DNA of 64,000 bases from Alphaproteobacteria bacterium (GTDB taxonomy: Bacteria > Myxococcota_A > UBA796 > CAJQPC01). Made by a program: the position numbers and the translations under genes. A model generated the notes under the pieces. That model saw only the letters and a program-made list of their open reading frames with translations. It was not told where the DNA came from and made no database searches. The stretch is taken from positions 434,001 through 498,000 of the forward strand of contig JACKEV010000009.1 of assembly GCA_020632795.1 (NCBI GenBank). The letters are read 5' to 3'. This document shows, piece after piece, positions 56,299 through 64,000 of the stretch (position 1 is the first letter of the stretch; each line of letters opens with the position of its first letter).

Positions 56299-57764
56299 GC
56301 GGCCGGCAGGGTGAAGATGAAGCGGCTGCCCACGCCGGGGGTGGACGCGGCGTGGATCTCGCCGCCGTGCAGGTCGATGACCTTCTTCACGATGGCCAGG
56401 CCGATGCCGCTGCCCTTCTCGCGGTCGGCGCCGTGCAGCCGCTGGAAGACGAGGAAGATCTTCTCGGCGTAGCGCGGGTCGAAGCCCATGCCGTTGTCGG
56501 CGACGGTGAAGCGCCACCACCCGCTCTCGCGCGCGGCGGTGATCAGCACCTCAGGGGGCACCTCCCGGCGGTACTTGATCGCGTTGCCGATGAGGTTCTG
56601 GAAGAGCTGGACGAGCTGGGCGCGGTGCCCGCGGACCCGCGGCAGGGCCTCGACCCGCAGCGCGGCGCCGCTGTCCTCGATCGCGATGGTGAGGTTCTCG
56701 GCGGCCAGCGCGACGATGGGGCCGACGTCGACGTCCTCGGCGGCGGAGGGCTGGCTGGTCACCCGGGCGTAGGCCAGCAGATCCTCGATGAGCTGCTGCA
56801 TGCCGAGGCTGCGGCTGATCAGCCGCGACAGGGTGCGGGCGCTGGAGTCCCCGAGCTGCTCGCCGTGGCGGCGCTCCAGGAGCTGGGCGTAGCCGACGAT
56901 GGCCCGCAGGGGCTGCTGGAGGTCGTGGGAGGCGGCGTAGGCGAACTGCTCCAGCTCCTCGTTGGAGCGGACCAGCTCGCGGGTGCGCTCCTTGAGGGCG
57001 CGCGCGGCGCGGTTGCGCTCGGTGACGTCGGTGAACACGCAGGTGATGCGCTCGATCTGGCCCTCGGGGGTCAGCTCCTGGGAGGTGGAGAGCTGCATCT
57101 CCCGCAGCTCGTCGAGGCCGCTGCGCAGGGTGAGCGGGACGGCCTCCAGGGCTGGGGAGACGAGGATCTGCTCCAGCAGCTCCTTGGGCTCGGGGGACTC
57201 TGGCGTGGCGACGACGTGGTCGAGGAAGGGGCGCCGCAGCACCTGCTCCCGCCGCCAGCCCAGGCGGTGCAGGAAGGTGCGGCTGGCGGTGGTCACCCGG
57301 CCGTCGGCGCCGATGGCGAAGAGCAGCGCGGGGGTGTCGTTGTAGAGCCGCTCGAACCGGCGGTTGCTCTCGGCGATGGTCTTCTCGTGGCGCACCGCCT
57401 CGGTGATGTCCTCGGTGTACATGATGACGCCGCCCAGCTCGCCGCGGCCGTCGCGCCAGGGCACGATCTTCCAGCGAAGCCACTGGACCTGACCGTCGGG
57501 GCGCACGAAGCGGTCGGCGTCGCAGTGCGCGGTCGAGCCCTCGATGCAGTGGCGGTGGATGATGCGCCACTCCTCCTGGATGTCGGGGAAGACCTCGTAG
57601 TGGGACCGCCCGCGCAGGTCGACGTCGCCGAGGTGGTAGGTCGTCAGCCACCGGCGGCTGTACATCAGGTAGCGCATCTCGCGGTCGAACATCGCGATGG
57701 GGAAGGGCGCCTGATCCACGAAGTAATGGAGCAGAGCCACCGCGCCGTCCTGGTCCGTCGGCAT
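56277..57764 (-). CDS. PAS-domain sensor histidine kinase (soluble, orphan)
   Basis: 495 residues without membrane segments. PAS 1 (about 8-125: FPIAMFDREMRYLMYSRRWL, with a PAC-like GGVIMYTEDITEAV end) and PAS 2 (about 135-250: PALLFAIGADGRVTTASRTF, CVFTDVTERNRAA) are followed by a HisKA dimerisation domain with His280 in YAASHDLQQPLRAIVGY and a HATPase_c domain (LFQNLIGNAIKYR, DNGMGFDP, GSGIGLAIVKKV). This 'HDLQQPLR' type resembles phytochrome/bacteriophytochrome-like kinases. No response regulator is nearby, so the partner is elsewhere. Ligand or cofactor of the PAS domains is unknown. Confidence 0.92.
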   Translation of the reverse strand: MPTDQDGAVALLHYFVDQAPFPIAMFDREMRYLMYSRRWLTTYHLGDVDLRGRSHYEVFPDIQEEWRIIHRHCIEGSTAHCDADRFVRPDGQVQWLRWKIVPWRDGRGELGGVIMYTEDITEAVRHEKTIAESNRRFERLYNDTPALLFAIGADGRVTTASRTFLHRLGWRREQVLRRPFLDHVVATPESPEPKELLEQILVSPALEAVPLTLRSGLDELREMQLSTSQELTPEGQIERITCVFTDVTERNRAARALKERTRELVRSNEELEQFAYAASHDLQQPLRAIVGYAQLLERRHGEQLGDSSARTLSRLISRSLGMQQLIEDLLAYARVTSQPSAAEDVDVGPIVALAAENLTIAIEDSGAALRVEALPRVRGHRAQLVQLFQNLIGNAIKYRREVPPEVLITAARESGWWRFTVADNGMGFDPRYAEKIFLVFQRLHGADREKGSGIGLAIVKKVIDLHGGEIHAASTPGVGSRFIFTLPAAQEEARA

Positions 57765-57924
57765 CGTTCCACCTCAGTCGCCCCGAGCCTACCGCATCCC
57801 GGTGACGGCGTCCGGTCACGCGGCGCGCTCGTGGTAGGGTTGCCCCCCACGACCCGACGCAACAAGGCGACGGGGCGGCGCGTATCACCTGCGAGCGAAG
57901 AGCGGCGGAGGCCAGCGCGGACCG

Positions 57925-58890
57925 ATGGGCGAAGTCCTGACGATCATCCTGTCCTTCCCGACGGTCCTGTTCACGGGGATGCTCATCCTGACGCTGCTCT
58001 ACTGGGGCTTCGTCATCGTGGGCGCGGTGGACCTCGATCTGCTGGACGGGGCCGCGGACGGGATGCTGGAGGGCGCGGCGGACGGAGCGATGGACGGCGC
58101 TCTGGATGGCGCCCTGGACGGGGCCGTGGAGGGCGTGGACGGGGCCTTCGACGCGGTGGACGGGGCCTTCGACGCGGCGGACGGGGCCTTCGACGCGATG
58201 GACGGGGCCCTGGACGGGGCCGCGGAGGCCGCGGACGGCGCCGCGGACGGCATCGAAGGGGCGGTGGACGGGATCTTCGACGCGGTGGACGGCGCCTTTG
58301 ACGGGGCTGCCGAGGCCGCGGACGGCGCGGCGGACGCCCTCGACGGGGCCGCCGACGGGGCCGCTGACGGAGCCGCTGACGGGGCCGCAGAGCCCACCGA
58401 CCTCGCCCACACCGCCCAGTCCGGCTCCTTCATGCTCTCGCTGGTGCGCTCGCTCAAGCTGCGCAAGGCGCCGGTCACCGTGGTGGCCAGCGTCTTCTCG
58501 CTGTGGGGCTGGCTGCTGAACGCCCTGGGCACCGAGGCGCTGATGAACGGGCTCGACCTGGCCGCGCCGCCCCTCTTGCCCGGCCTCGGGCTGTTCGCGG
58601 CCAGCCTGCCGGTGGCGCTGGTGCTGACGTCGTTCTCGGTGCGCCCCCTGGGCACCATCTTCGAGACCGACGAGGGGCCCAAGCGCCGGGACCTGCTGGG
58701 CTCGACCTGCGAGATCACCACCGGGCGGGTCGATGACCGCTTCGGTCAGGCCTCCTGCATGATCAGCGGGGCCGAGGCCATCATCCAGGTCCGCTGCGAC
58801 CACGCCAACCCGCTGCGCCGGGGCGCCGAGGCGCTGATCGTCAGCTTCGACCCCCGCCGCGAGGCGTTCATCGTGGAGCCCTTGAAATAG
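57925..58890 (+). CDS. YqiJ/NfeD-like membrane protein with a large Asp-Gly-Ala repeat insert
   Basis: 321 residues. The first membrane helix (about 5-33, TGMLILTLLYWGFVIVGAVD) is followed by about 115 residues (41-155) of repeated DGA/DGAADGA/DGAFDA units that are extremely acidic. Two further helices (about 175-195 and 208-235) follow, then a C-terminal OB-fold-like domain (about 245-321: LLGSTCEITTGRVDDRFGQA, ALIVSFDPRREAFIVEP). Without the insert the plan is that of YqiJ (DUF1449), encoded next to the flotillin YqiK in E. coli; here too a flotillin gene follows after 94 bases. YqiJ/NfeD proteins are thought to act with flotillins in membrane microdomains. The repeat is unusual and could bind divalent cations. 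Confidence 0.8.
   Translation: MGEVLTIILSFPTVLFTGMLILTLLYWGFVIVGAVDLDLLDGAADGMLEGAADGAMDGALDGALDGAVEGVDGAFDAVDGAFDAADGAFDAMDGALDGAAEAADGAADGIEGAVDGIFDAVDGAFDGAAEAADGAADALDGAADGAADGAADGAAEPTDLAHTAQSGSFMLSLVRSLKLRKAPVTVVASVFSLWGWLLNALGTEALMNGLDLAAPPLLPGLGLFAASLPVALVLTSFSVRPLGTIFETDEGPKRRDLLGSTCEITTGRVDDRFGQASCMISGAEAIIQVRCDHANPLRRGAEALIVSFDPRREAFIVEPLK
58044..58390 (+). repeat. Degenerate GACGG(N)GCC-type coding repeat
   Basis: About 115 codons made of tandem, imperfect units with the core GACGGGGCC or GACGGCGCC, spaced 9, 12, 15 or 18 bases apart and always in frame, encoding the Asp-Gly-Ala region of the YqiJ-like protein. Such DNA can expand or contract. Confidence 0.85.
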
Positions 58891-58984
58891 ACCCCGCACC
58901 GCAGCGTATCATTTTCGACGTTTCAAGCAGACCATCAAGCCGCGCGCCCCGGCGCGCACGCTCGCCTGGGAGGGAGCACCCCGC

Positions 58985-61141
58985 ATGAGCAACACCATCA
59001 TCATCCTCGCGCTGGGCCTCGTCGCCGTCATCGTCGTCGGCGGCGGGATCCTGGTCATGATCGCCAAGTTCTTCCGCAAGGTGGACCAGGGACAGGCGCT
59101 CATCATCAACAAGATGCGCGGCGATCCCACCGTGACCTTCTCGGGCGGGGTGGTCATCCCCATCGTGTACCGGGCTGAGGTCATGGACATCTCGGTCAAG
59201 ACCATCGAATTGGAGCGGCGGGGCTCCGACGGCCTGATCTGCAAGGACAACATCCGCGCGGACATCAAGGTGGCGTTCTTCGTGAAGGTCAACAAGACCG
59301 CCGAGGACGTGCTCAAGGTCGCCCAGGCCATCGGCTGCCAGCGGGCCAGCGCCCAGAGCACCCTGGAGGAGCTGTTCACCGCGAAGTTCTCCGAGGCGCT
59401 CAAGACCGTCGGCAAGCGCCTGGACTTCGAGCACCTCTACACCCAGCGCGAGTCGTTCCGCGACGACATCATCGACGTCATCGGTCGTGACCTGGACGGT
59501 TACACCCTCGTCGACGTCGCCATCGACTACCTGGAGCAGACCCCCCTCGACAGCCTGGACCCCCAGAACATCCTGGACGCCCAGGGCATCCGCAAGATCG
59601 TCGACATCACCACCAAGCAGAACGCCGAGACCAACGAGCTGCGCCAGTCCGAGCGCATGGTCATCAGCAAGCAGAACCTGGAGGCCGACGAGGCCATCCT
59701 GGAGCTGGACCGCCGCAAGGCCGAGGCCGAGGCCAAGCAGCAGCGCGAGATCGCGATGGTCCAGGCCAAGGAAGAGGCCGACACCCGCAAGTTCCAGTCC
59801 AAGCAGTCCGAGGAGTCCGAGGTCGCCCGCATCGAGGCCGAGGAGGCCATCGCCATCGCCGACCTCAACAAGTCCCGCCAGGTCGAGGTCGCGGACAAGG
59901 ACCGCGAGCGCGTCGTCGCCATCAAGACCGAGGAGGTCGAGAAGGACCGCCAGCTCGAGGTCATCTCCCGCGAGCGCGAGGTCGAGCTGCAGCGCATCGA
60001 GAAGGAGAAGGCCCTGGAGGTCCAGCGCAAGGAGATCGCCGACGTCGTGCGCAGCCGCATCGCCGTCGAGAAGAACGTCGCCGAAGAAGAGGAGCGCATC
60101 AAGGACCTGCGCGTCAGCGCCGAGGCCGAGCGCAGCAAGAAGGTCAAGGTCATCGGCGCCGAGGCCGAGGCCGAGGAGCACCTCGTCAAGCACATCAAGG
60201 CCGCCGAGGCCCAGGAGAAGGTCGCCGAGTTCGAGGCCCGCCAGAAGCTCATCAAGGCCAACGCCGACCTCGAGGCCTCCGACAAGTCCGCCAAGGCCAA
60301 GATCCGCATGGCCGAGGGCGTGCAGGCCGAGGTGGCCGCCCAGGGCCTCGCCGAGGTCAAGGTCAAGGAGGCCAACGCCCTCGCCCTGGAGAAGGAGGGC
60401 CTGGCCAAGGCCCGCGTGACCCTGGAGCAGATGCAGGCCGAGGCCGCTGGCTCCGAGAAGAAGGGCCTGGCCCGCATCCGCGTCGAGGAGGGCGAGGTCG
60501 GGGTCCAGGAGAAGCAGGGCCTGGTCCAGGCCGCGGTCACCAAGGAGAAGGCGCTGGCCGAGGCCGCCGGGGCCGAGGAGCGCGGCATGGTCGCCGTGCG
60601 GCTCAAGGAGGCCGACGCCGTCGCCGTCGAGCGGCAGGGCAAGGCCGAGGCGACGGCCATCAAGGAGCGCCTGCTGGCCGAGGCTGCCGGCACGGAGAGC
60701 AAGGGCCTGGCCGAGGCCCGCGCCGTCCAGGAGAAGCTCAAGGCCGAGGCCGCCGGCCTGGCCGAGAAGGCCGAGGCCATGAAGGCCCTCGAGGGCATGG
60801 GCCGTGAGCACGAGGAGTTCCGCCTCAAGCTGGAGCAGGAGAAGGACATCGCCCTGGCCTCCATCCAGGCGAAGCGCGAGATCGCCGAGGCCCAGGCCAA
60901 GGTGCTCGCCGAGGCCTTCGGCTCCAGCGAGATCCGCATCGTCGGCGGCGACGGCCAGTTCTTCGACCGCTTCGTCAAGGCCGCGTCCCTGGGCACGGCG
61001 ATCGACGGCTTCGTCGACAACAGCGACATCGTCCGGAGCGTGGTCGGCGAGGTGGCCCAGTCCGGGCTCGGGAAGGGGCTGCTCAACGCCGCCACCAAGC
61101 TCGTCACCGACGACAAGGGCGACGAGCCCGCCGCCGAGTGA
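58985..61141 (+). CDS. Flotillin-family (YqiK-like) SPFH protein
   Basis: 718 residues. One N-terminal membrane helix (about 5-27), an SPFH/band-7 domain (about 30-190: FRKVDQGQALIINKMRG, GGVVIPIVYRAEVMDISVKT, DVIGRDLDGYTLVDVAIDYL), then more than 400 residues of Glu/Lys/Ala-rich coiled coil with AEAxG-type repeats (EAAGSEKKGLARIRVEEGEV, EAAGAEERGMVAVRLKEA) and a short C-terminal domain. It should oligomerise into membrane scaffolds. It is longer than E. coli YqiK (about 550 residues) because the repeat region is extended. GGGAGG precedes the start. It sits between the YqiJ-like gene and a DUF3686-type ATPase gene. Confidence 0.92.
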   Translation: MSNTIIILALGLVAVIVVGGGILVMIAKFFRKVDQGQALIINKMRGDPTVTFSGGVVIPIVYRAEVMDISVKTIELERRGSDGLICKDNIRADIKVAFFVKVNKTAEDVLKVAQAIGCQRASAQSTLEELFTAKFSEALKTVGKRLDFEHLYTQRESFRDDIIDVIGRDLDGYTLVDVAIDYLEQTPLDSLDPQNILDAQGIRKIVDITTKQNAETNELRQSERMVISKQNLEADEAILELDRRKAEAEAKQQREIAMVQAKEEADTRKFQSKQSEESEVARIEAEEAIAIADLNKSRQVEVADKDRERVVAIKTEEVEKDRQLEVISREREVELQRIEKEKALEVQRKEIADVVRSRIAVEKNVAEEEERIKDLRVSAEAERSKKVKVIGAEAEAEEHLVKHIKAAEAQEKVAEFEARQKLIKANADLEASDKSAKAKIRMAEGVQAEVAAQGLAEVKVKEANALALEKEGLAKARVTLEQMQAEAAGSEKKGLARIRVEEGEVGVQEKQGLVQAAVTKEKALAEAAGAEERGMVAVRLKEADAVAVERQGKAEATAIKERLLAEAAGTESKGLAEARAVQEKLKAEAAGLAEKAEAMKALEGMGREHEEFRLKLEQEKDIALASIQAKREIAEAQAKVLAEAFGSSEIRIVGGDGQFFDRFVKAASLGTAIDGFVDNSDIVRSVVGEVAQSGLGKGLLNAATKLVTDDKGDEPAAE

Positions 61142-61156
61142 TGACCCCCTCGCCGA

Positions 61157-61194
61157 GACCCCCGGGTGACGCGCGCAGCGTCCGCCCGGGGGTC
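61157..61194 (+). terminator. Perfect 10-bp hairpin between flotillin and ATPase genes
   Basis: GACCCCCGGG (61157-61166) and CCCGGGGGTC (61185-61194) form a perfect stem with an 18-base loop in the 79-base gap. No T-tract follows, so it may cause partial termination or mRNA processing between the two genes rather than a full stop. Confidence 0.5.
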
Positions 61195-61220
61195 GCGCGT
61201 CCACCTCCCCGGAGGGATCC

Positions 61221-64000
61221 GTGAGCGACCAGGCCGACGCCGCCCTGGAGGGCGGCAACTACGAAGTCATCCGTGCCCGACTGGTCGAGCTGGGCCGCGC
61301 GCTCCAGGGCCGCGCCACCAACCTCAACGAAGCGCGCCAGGAGACCTTCGGCGGCAGCGAGCTGGCCGTCGCGGCGAACCTGCGGGTGCGCACCGAGCAC
61401 AACTGCGTGCCGCGGGACATCGTGCAGGTCCACGGCAAGCTGCTGTTCGGCTACAACGTGGTCAACTTCCTCAAGAAGGTCACTCTGCCCGACGTCCTGA
61501 GCCTGCACGAGCTGACCGGGGAGGGCAACGACCTCGAGTTCAACGAGGTGACCCACGAGGACGTGCCCTGGCTGCGGGACCGCCAGTTCGTCCGCGAGTT
61601 CGACAAGCTCTACGAGTACTACAAGGAGGCCCGCCTCCAGCAGCTCCGCACCACCGAGCAGGGGCGGCTGCTGGTCGTCTTCCGCGTCGGCGCGTCCACC
61701 AACGACGTGAAGGTCTTCCGGTGGACCCTCGACCCCGAGGGCAAGCCCACCTACATGGACGACCGGGGGGAGCGCGAGCACGTCTTCCCCGACCCCATCC
61801 CGTTCACCTGGGTCCACCCGAACCGGGAGGACTACGTGATGGGCAAGCACCCCCACATCTCCATCCAGGGGGAGTGCTTCGTCGAGACCGTCGGCGGCGA
61901 CCTCACCATCAAGATCGAGGACAACACCGAGGACGGCGAGGGCATCTACCGCGAGCCGGTGGACGACGCCAAGCAGTCCCTGGACGACGCCGAGATCAGC
62001 TACGCCCGGCTGGACACGCTGATCCTGCTCAAGATGCGGCCCTACCGCGAGAAGGCCTTCCGCTACCTGGTCTTCAACATCACCACGAAGACCGTGGCCC
62101 GTATCGACGCGCTGGGGCTGGCCTGCGTGCCCCTGGACGACGGCCACGGCATCATCTTCCCCGGCGGGTACTACCTGCGCACCGGCGAGTACAAGCTGTT
62201 CGACGGCGACCACGCCGGCCTGCGCTTCCACCGCCAGATCCGCGCCCCCAACGGCGAGGACAGCCTCTACGTCTTCTACCGGCCCGAGGACGGGCACTAC
62301 GTCCTCTTCCCGTACAACAAGATCCGCCAGGAGGTGCAGAACCCCATCCACTGCCACGGCTACAGCCTGTTCGAGGACGGCCGGCTGGTGGTGTTCCGCG
62401 CGGTGAACGACGAGCCCACGCGCGTCCACCCGATGCAGGTGTGGCACACCCCCTTCGTCTCCGACGAGTTCCACGCCGCCCAGCCCACCGACGGCTCGCT
62501 GATGTCCCGCATCGGCAATGCCGATCTGGTGCGCGGCATCTCCGACGCCCTGAGCCTGCGCCGCCTCATCAGCAACACCGAGCCCACCCGCCAGGTGTAC
62601 GAGGACCTCGTCCACGCCTGCACCCGCATGCTCGACGCCTACTACTGGCTGGGCAACGCTGCGCTGGGCAACCTCGCCGAGGTCGTCCAGGACGTCCGCA
62701 AGACCGCCGAGCTGATCATCGACGAGTTCGAGAAGGTCCAGGCGCTGATGCGGGAGGCCCGCCGGGCCCTGGCCCAGGCCGAGAAGGACCACGAGCGGCT
62801 GTTGCTGGACACCCGGCCCGAGGGCTGGCGTGAGGTCGAGAACTACCTCGGCGCGATGACCACGCTGCGCAAGCACCGCGGCCACCTCATCACCCTCCAG
62901 GAGGTCCGCTACATCAACGCCGCGCGGCTCTCGGCGATGGAGACCGAGGCGGTCGAGGCCTTCGACCGGGTCAGCCGGGCCTGCGTCGAGTTCCTGCTGG
63001 GCGGCGAGGCCCTCACCCCGATGGTGAACCGGCTGGAGGAGCTGCTCGGCCGCATCGACGTCGTGGAGCGCTCCGCCGACATCCGTCCCATCGAGGAGGA
63101 GCTGGAGACCAACAGCGACGGCCTCAACCTGCTGGCCGAGGTGGTCGGCAGCCTGGAGGTGGACGACGCCAACGCCCGCACCACCATCCTGGAGGGCATC
63201 TCCGAGGTCTTCTCCCAGCTCAACCGCGTGCGCGCGGTGCTGCGCAACAAGCAGAAGGAGCTGCTGGCCCACGAGAACAAGGCCGAGTTCGCCGCCCAGT
63301 TCAAGCTCTTCGGCCAGTCGGTGGCCAACGCCATCACCCTGGCCGACACCCCCGAGAAGTGCGACGAGCAGCTCTCCCGCCTGATGCTCCAGCTCGAGGA
63401 GCTGGAGGCCCGGTTCGGCGAGTTCGAGGACTTCCTGCCCGAGCTGGCCGCCAAGCGCGAGGAGGTCTACGAGGCCCTCTCCACCAAGAAGCAGAACCTC
63501 CTGGACCGTCGGCAGCGCCGGGTGGACAGCCTGGTGGGCGCGGCCGAGCGCATCCTGGAGGGCGTCGGCCGCCGGGCCCGCTCGTTCAAGGAGGAGGACG
63601 AGCTCAACGCCTACTACGCCTCCGACGCGATGGTGCTCAAGCTGCGGCAGATCAGCGAGCAGCTCGGCCAGCTCGGGGACAACGTCAAGGCGGACGAGCT
63701 GCTGGCCCGCCTCAAGAGCGCCCGCCAGGACGCCCTGCGCGGCCTGCGCGACCGCAGCGAGCTGTTCGAGGGCGGCGAGAACCTCATCCGCTTCGGCAAG
63801 CACCGCTTCCCGGTCAACACCCAGCCCCTCGAGCTGACGATGGTGCCCCGCGGCGGCGAGATGGCGCTGCACCTCACGGGCACCGACTTCTACGAGGTCG
63901 TCGACGACGCGGACTTCGAGCGGACCCGGCCCTACTGGGACCAGCTCGTCATCTCCGAGGACGCCCAGGTCTACCGCGGCGAGTTCCTGGCCGCCTCGAT
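61221..64000 (+). CDS. Large 'DNA repair ATPase' (DUF3686-type), 3' end outside the window
   Basis: The frame opens at a GTG at 61221, with GGAGGG four bases upstream, and remains open for 926 codons to the window edge; no stop is present, so the protein is longer. Residues about 1-460 form the family's N-terminal domain (HNCVPRDIVQVHGKLLFGYN, FTWVHPNREDYVMGKHPHIS, FRYLVFNITTKTVARIDALG, FPGGYYLRTGEYKLFDGDHA). Long helical/coiled segments (about 490-830) follow, and a beta domain starts at GGENLIRFGKHRFPVNTQPL. The AAA+ ATPase part expected at the C-terminus is not in the window. The family is named for DNA repair but its role is unproven. The link to YqiJ-like and flotillin genes suggests a membrane-associated machine. 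Confidence 0.85.
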   Translation, partial: MSDQADAALEGGNYEVIRARLVELGRALQGRATNLNEARQETFGGSELAVAANLRVRTEHNCVPRDIVQVHGKLLFGYNVVNFLKKVTLPDVLSLHELTGEGNDLEFNEVTHEDVPWLRDRQFVREFDKLYEYYKEARLQQLRTTEQGRLLVVFRVGASTNDVKVFRWTLDPEGKPTYMDDRGEREHVFPDPIPFTWVHPNREDYVMGKHPHISIQGECFVETVGGDLTIKIEDNTEDGEGIYREPVDDAKQSLDDAEISYARLDTLILLKMRPYREKAFRYLVFNITTKTVARIDALGLACVPLDDGHGIIFPGGYYLRTGEYKLFDGDHAGLRFHRQIRAPNGEDSLYVFYRPEDGHYVLFPYNKIRQEVQNPIHCHGYSLFEDGRLVVFRAVNDEPTRVHPMQVWHTPFVSDEFHAAQPTDGSLMSRIGNADLVRGISDALSLRRLISNTEPTRQVYEDLVHACTRMLDAYYWLGNAALGNLAEVVQDVRKTAELIIDEFEKVQALMREARRALAQAEKDHERLLLDTRPEGWREVENYLGAMTTLRKHRGHLITLQEVRYINAARLSAMETEAVEAFDRVSRACVEFLLGGEALTPMVNRLEELLGRIDVVERSADIRPIEEELETNSDGLNLLAEVVGSLEVDDANARTTILEGISEVFSQLNRVRAVLRNKQKELLAHENKAEFAAQFKLFGQSVANAITLADTPEKCDEQLSRLMLQLEELEARFGEFEDFLPELAAKREEVYEALSTKKQNLLDRRQRRVDSLVGAAERILEGVGRRARSFKEEDELNAYYASDAMVLKLRQISEQLGQLGDNVKADELLARLKSARQDALRGLRDRSELFEGGENLIRFGKHRFPVNTQPLELTMVPRGGEMALHLTGTDFYEVVDDADFERTRPYWDQLVISEDAQVYRGEFLAAS

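Noticed and set aside
58868..63872. Very long minus-strand open frames (796 and 922 codons) opposite the flotillin and ATPase genes
   Set aside because: Their translations are Leu/Gly/Asp/Val runs that mirror the coiled-coil codons of the + strand; the + strand frames have clear family motifs.

Overview
The window is about 70% G+C, densely coded on both strands, and rich in secreted lipoproteins and repeat-built surface proteins. It also has MopE-type Asp-rich metal-binding motifs, an OmpA protein with a thrombospondin-3-like linker, FG-GAP propellers and a C-terminal sorting tail of exosortase type. That mix suggests a Myxococcota-like (former Deltaproteobacteria) Gram-negative chromosome. 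This is inference from gene content; no rRNA or universal marker is present to fix the taxonomy.

Layout. 1-4.5 kb: surface proteins (two beta-helix proteins; a lipoprotein with PKD-like domains and a YadA-head-like beta-roll). 4.5-12.1 kb: a NarL-type two-component pair, an MMPL transporter, a DUF6940-like protein and an MBOAT acyltransferase. 12.2-27.5 kb: mostly metabolic and regulatory genes: a GbsR/MarR regulator overlapping a C45 Ntn-hydrolase, MAPEG and DUF1295 membrane enzymes, an HSL-type hydrolase, an Rrf2 regulator, a transglutaminase-like lipoprotein joined to an SGNH-like membrane protein, cysteine dioxygenase, glutamine-dependent NAD synthetase, an ECF sigma/anti-sigma pair and a MATE pump. 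27.9-37.5 kb: a peroxiredoxin-like lipoprotein with an in-frame UGA in place of the peroxidatic cysteine, followed by a hairpin like a bacterial SECIS, then six tightly coupled genes (MopE-like, OmpA, FG-GAP lipoprotein, envelope protein, FG-GAP/UnbV protein, SelO). 37.4-40.6 kb: further envelope proteins. 40.6-42.3 kb: a promoter/terminator-bounded non-coding stretch and 13 tandem tRNA genes, five of them arginine tRNAs. 42.3-57.8 kb: MtgA, a sulfotransferase, a dedicated exosortase with a VIT/VWA target, rhodanese-Dps, DUF456, a VWA protein, a UGT-like glycosyltransferase and a PAS histidine kinase. 57.9-64 kb: a YqiJ/NfeD-like protein with a large Asp-Gly-Ala repeat, a YqiK-like flotillin, and the first 926 codons of a large DUF3686-type ATPase cut by the window end.

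Co-working genes: kinase with response regulator; sigma with anti-sigma; exosortase with its VIT/VWA substrate; YqiJ-like, flotillin and ATPase as a membrane module; Sec-peroxiredoxin and SelO as two redox-linked genes in one neighbourhood. Most coupled genes overlap by 4 bases, and six convergent pairs overlap at their 3' ends. No CRISPR array, insertion sequence, prophage or integrase was seen.
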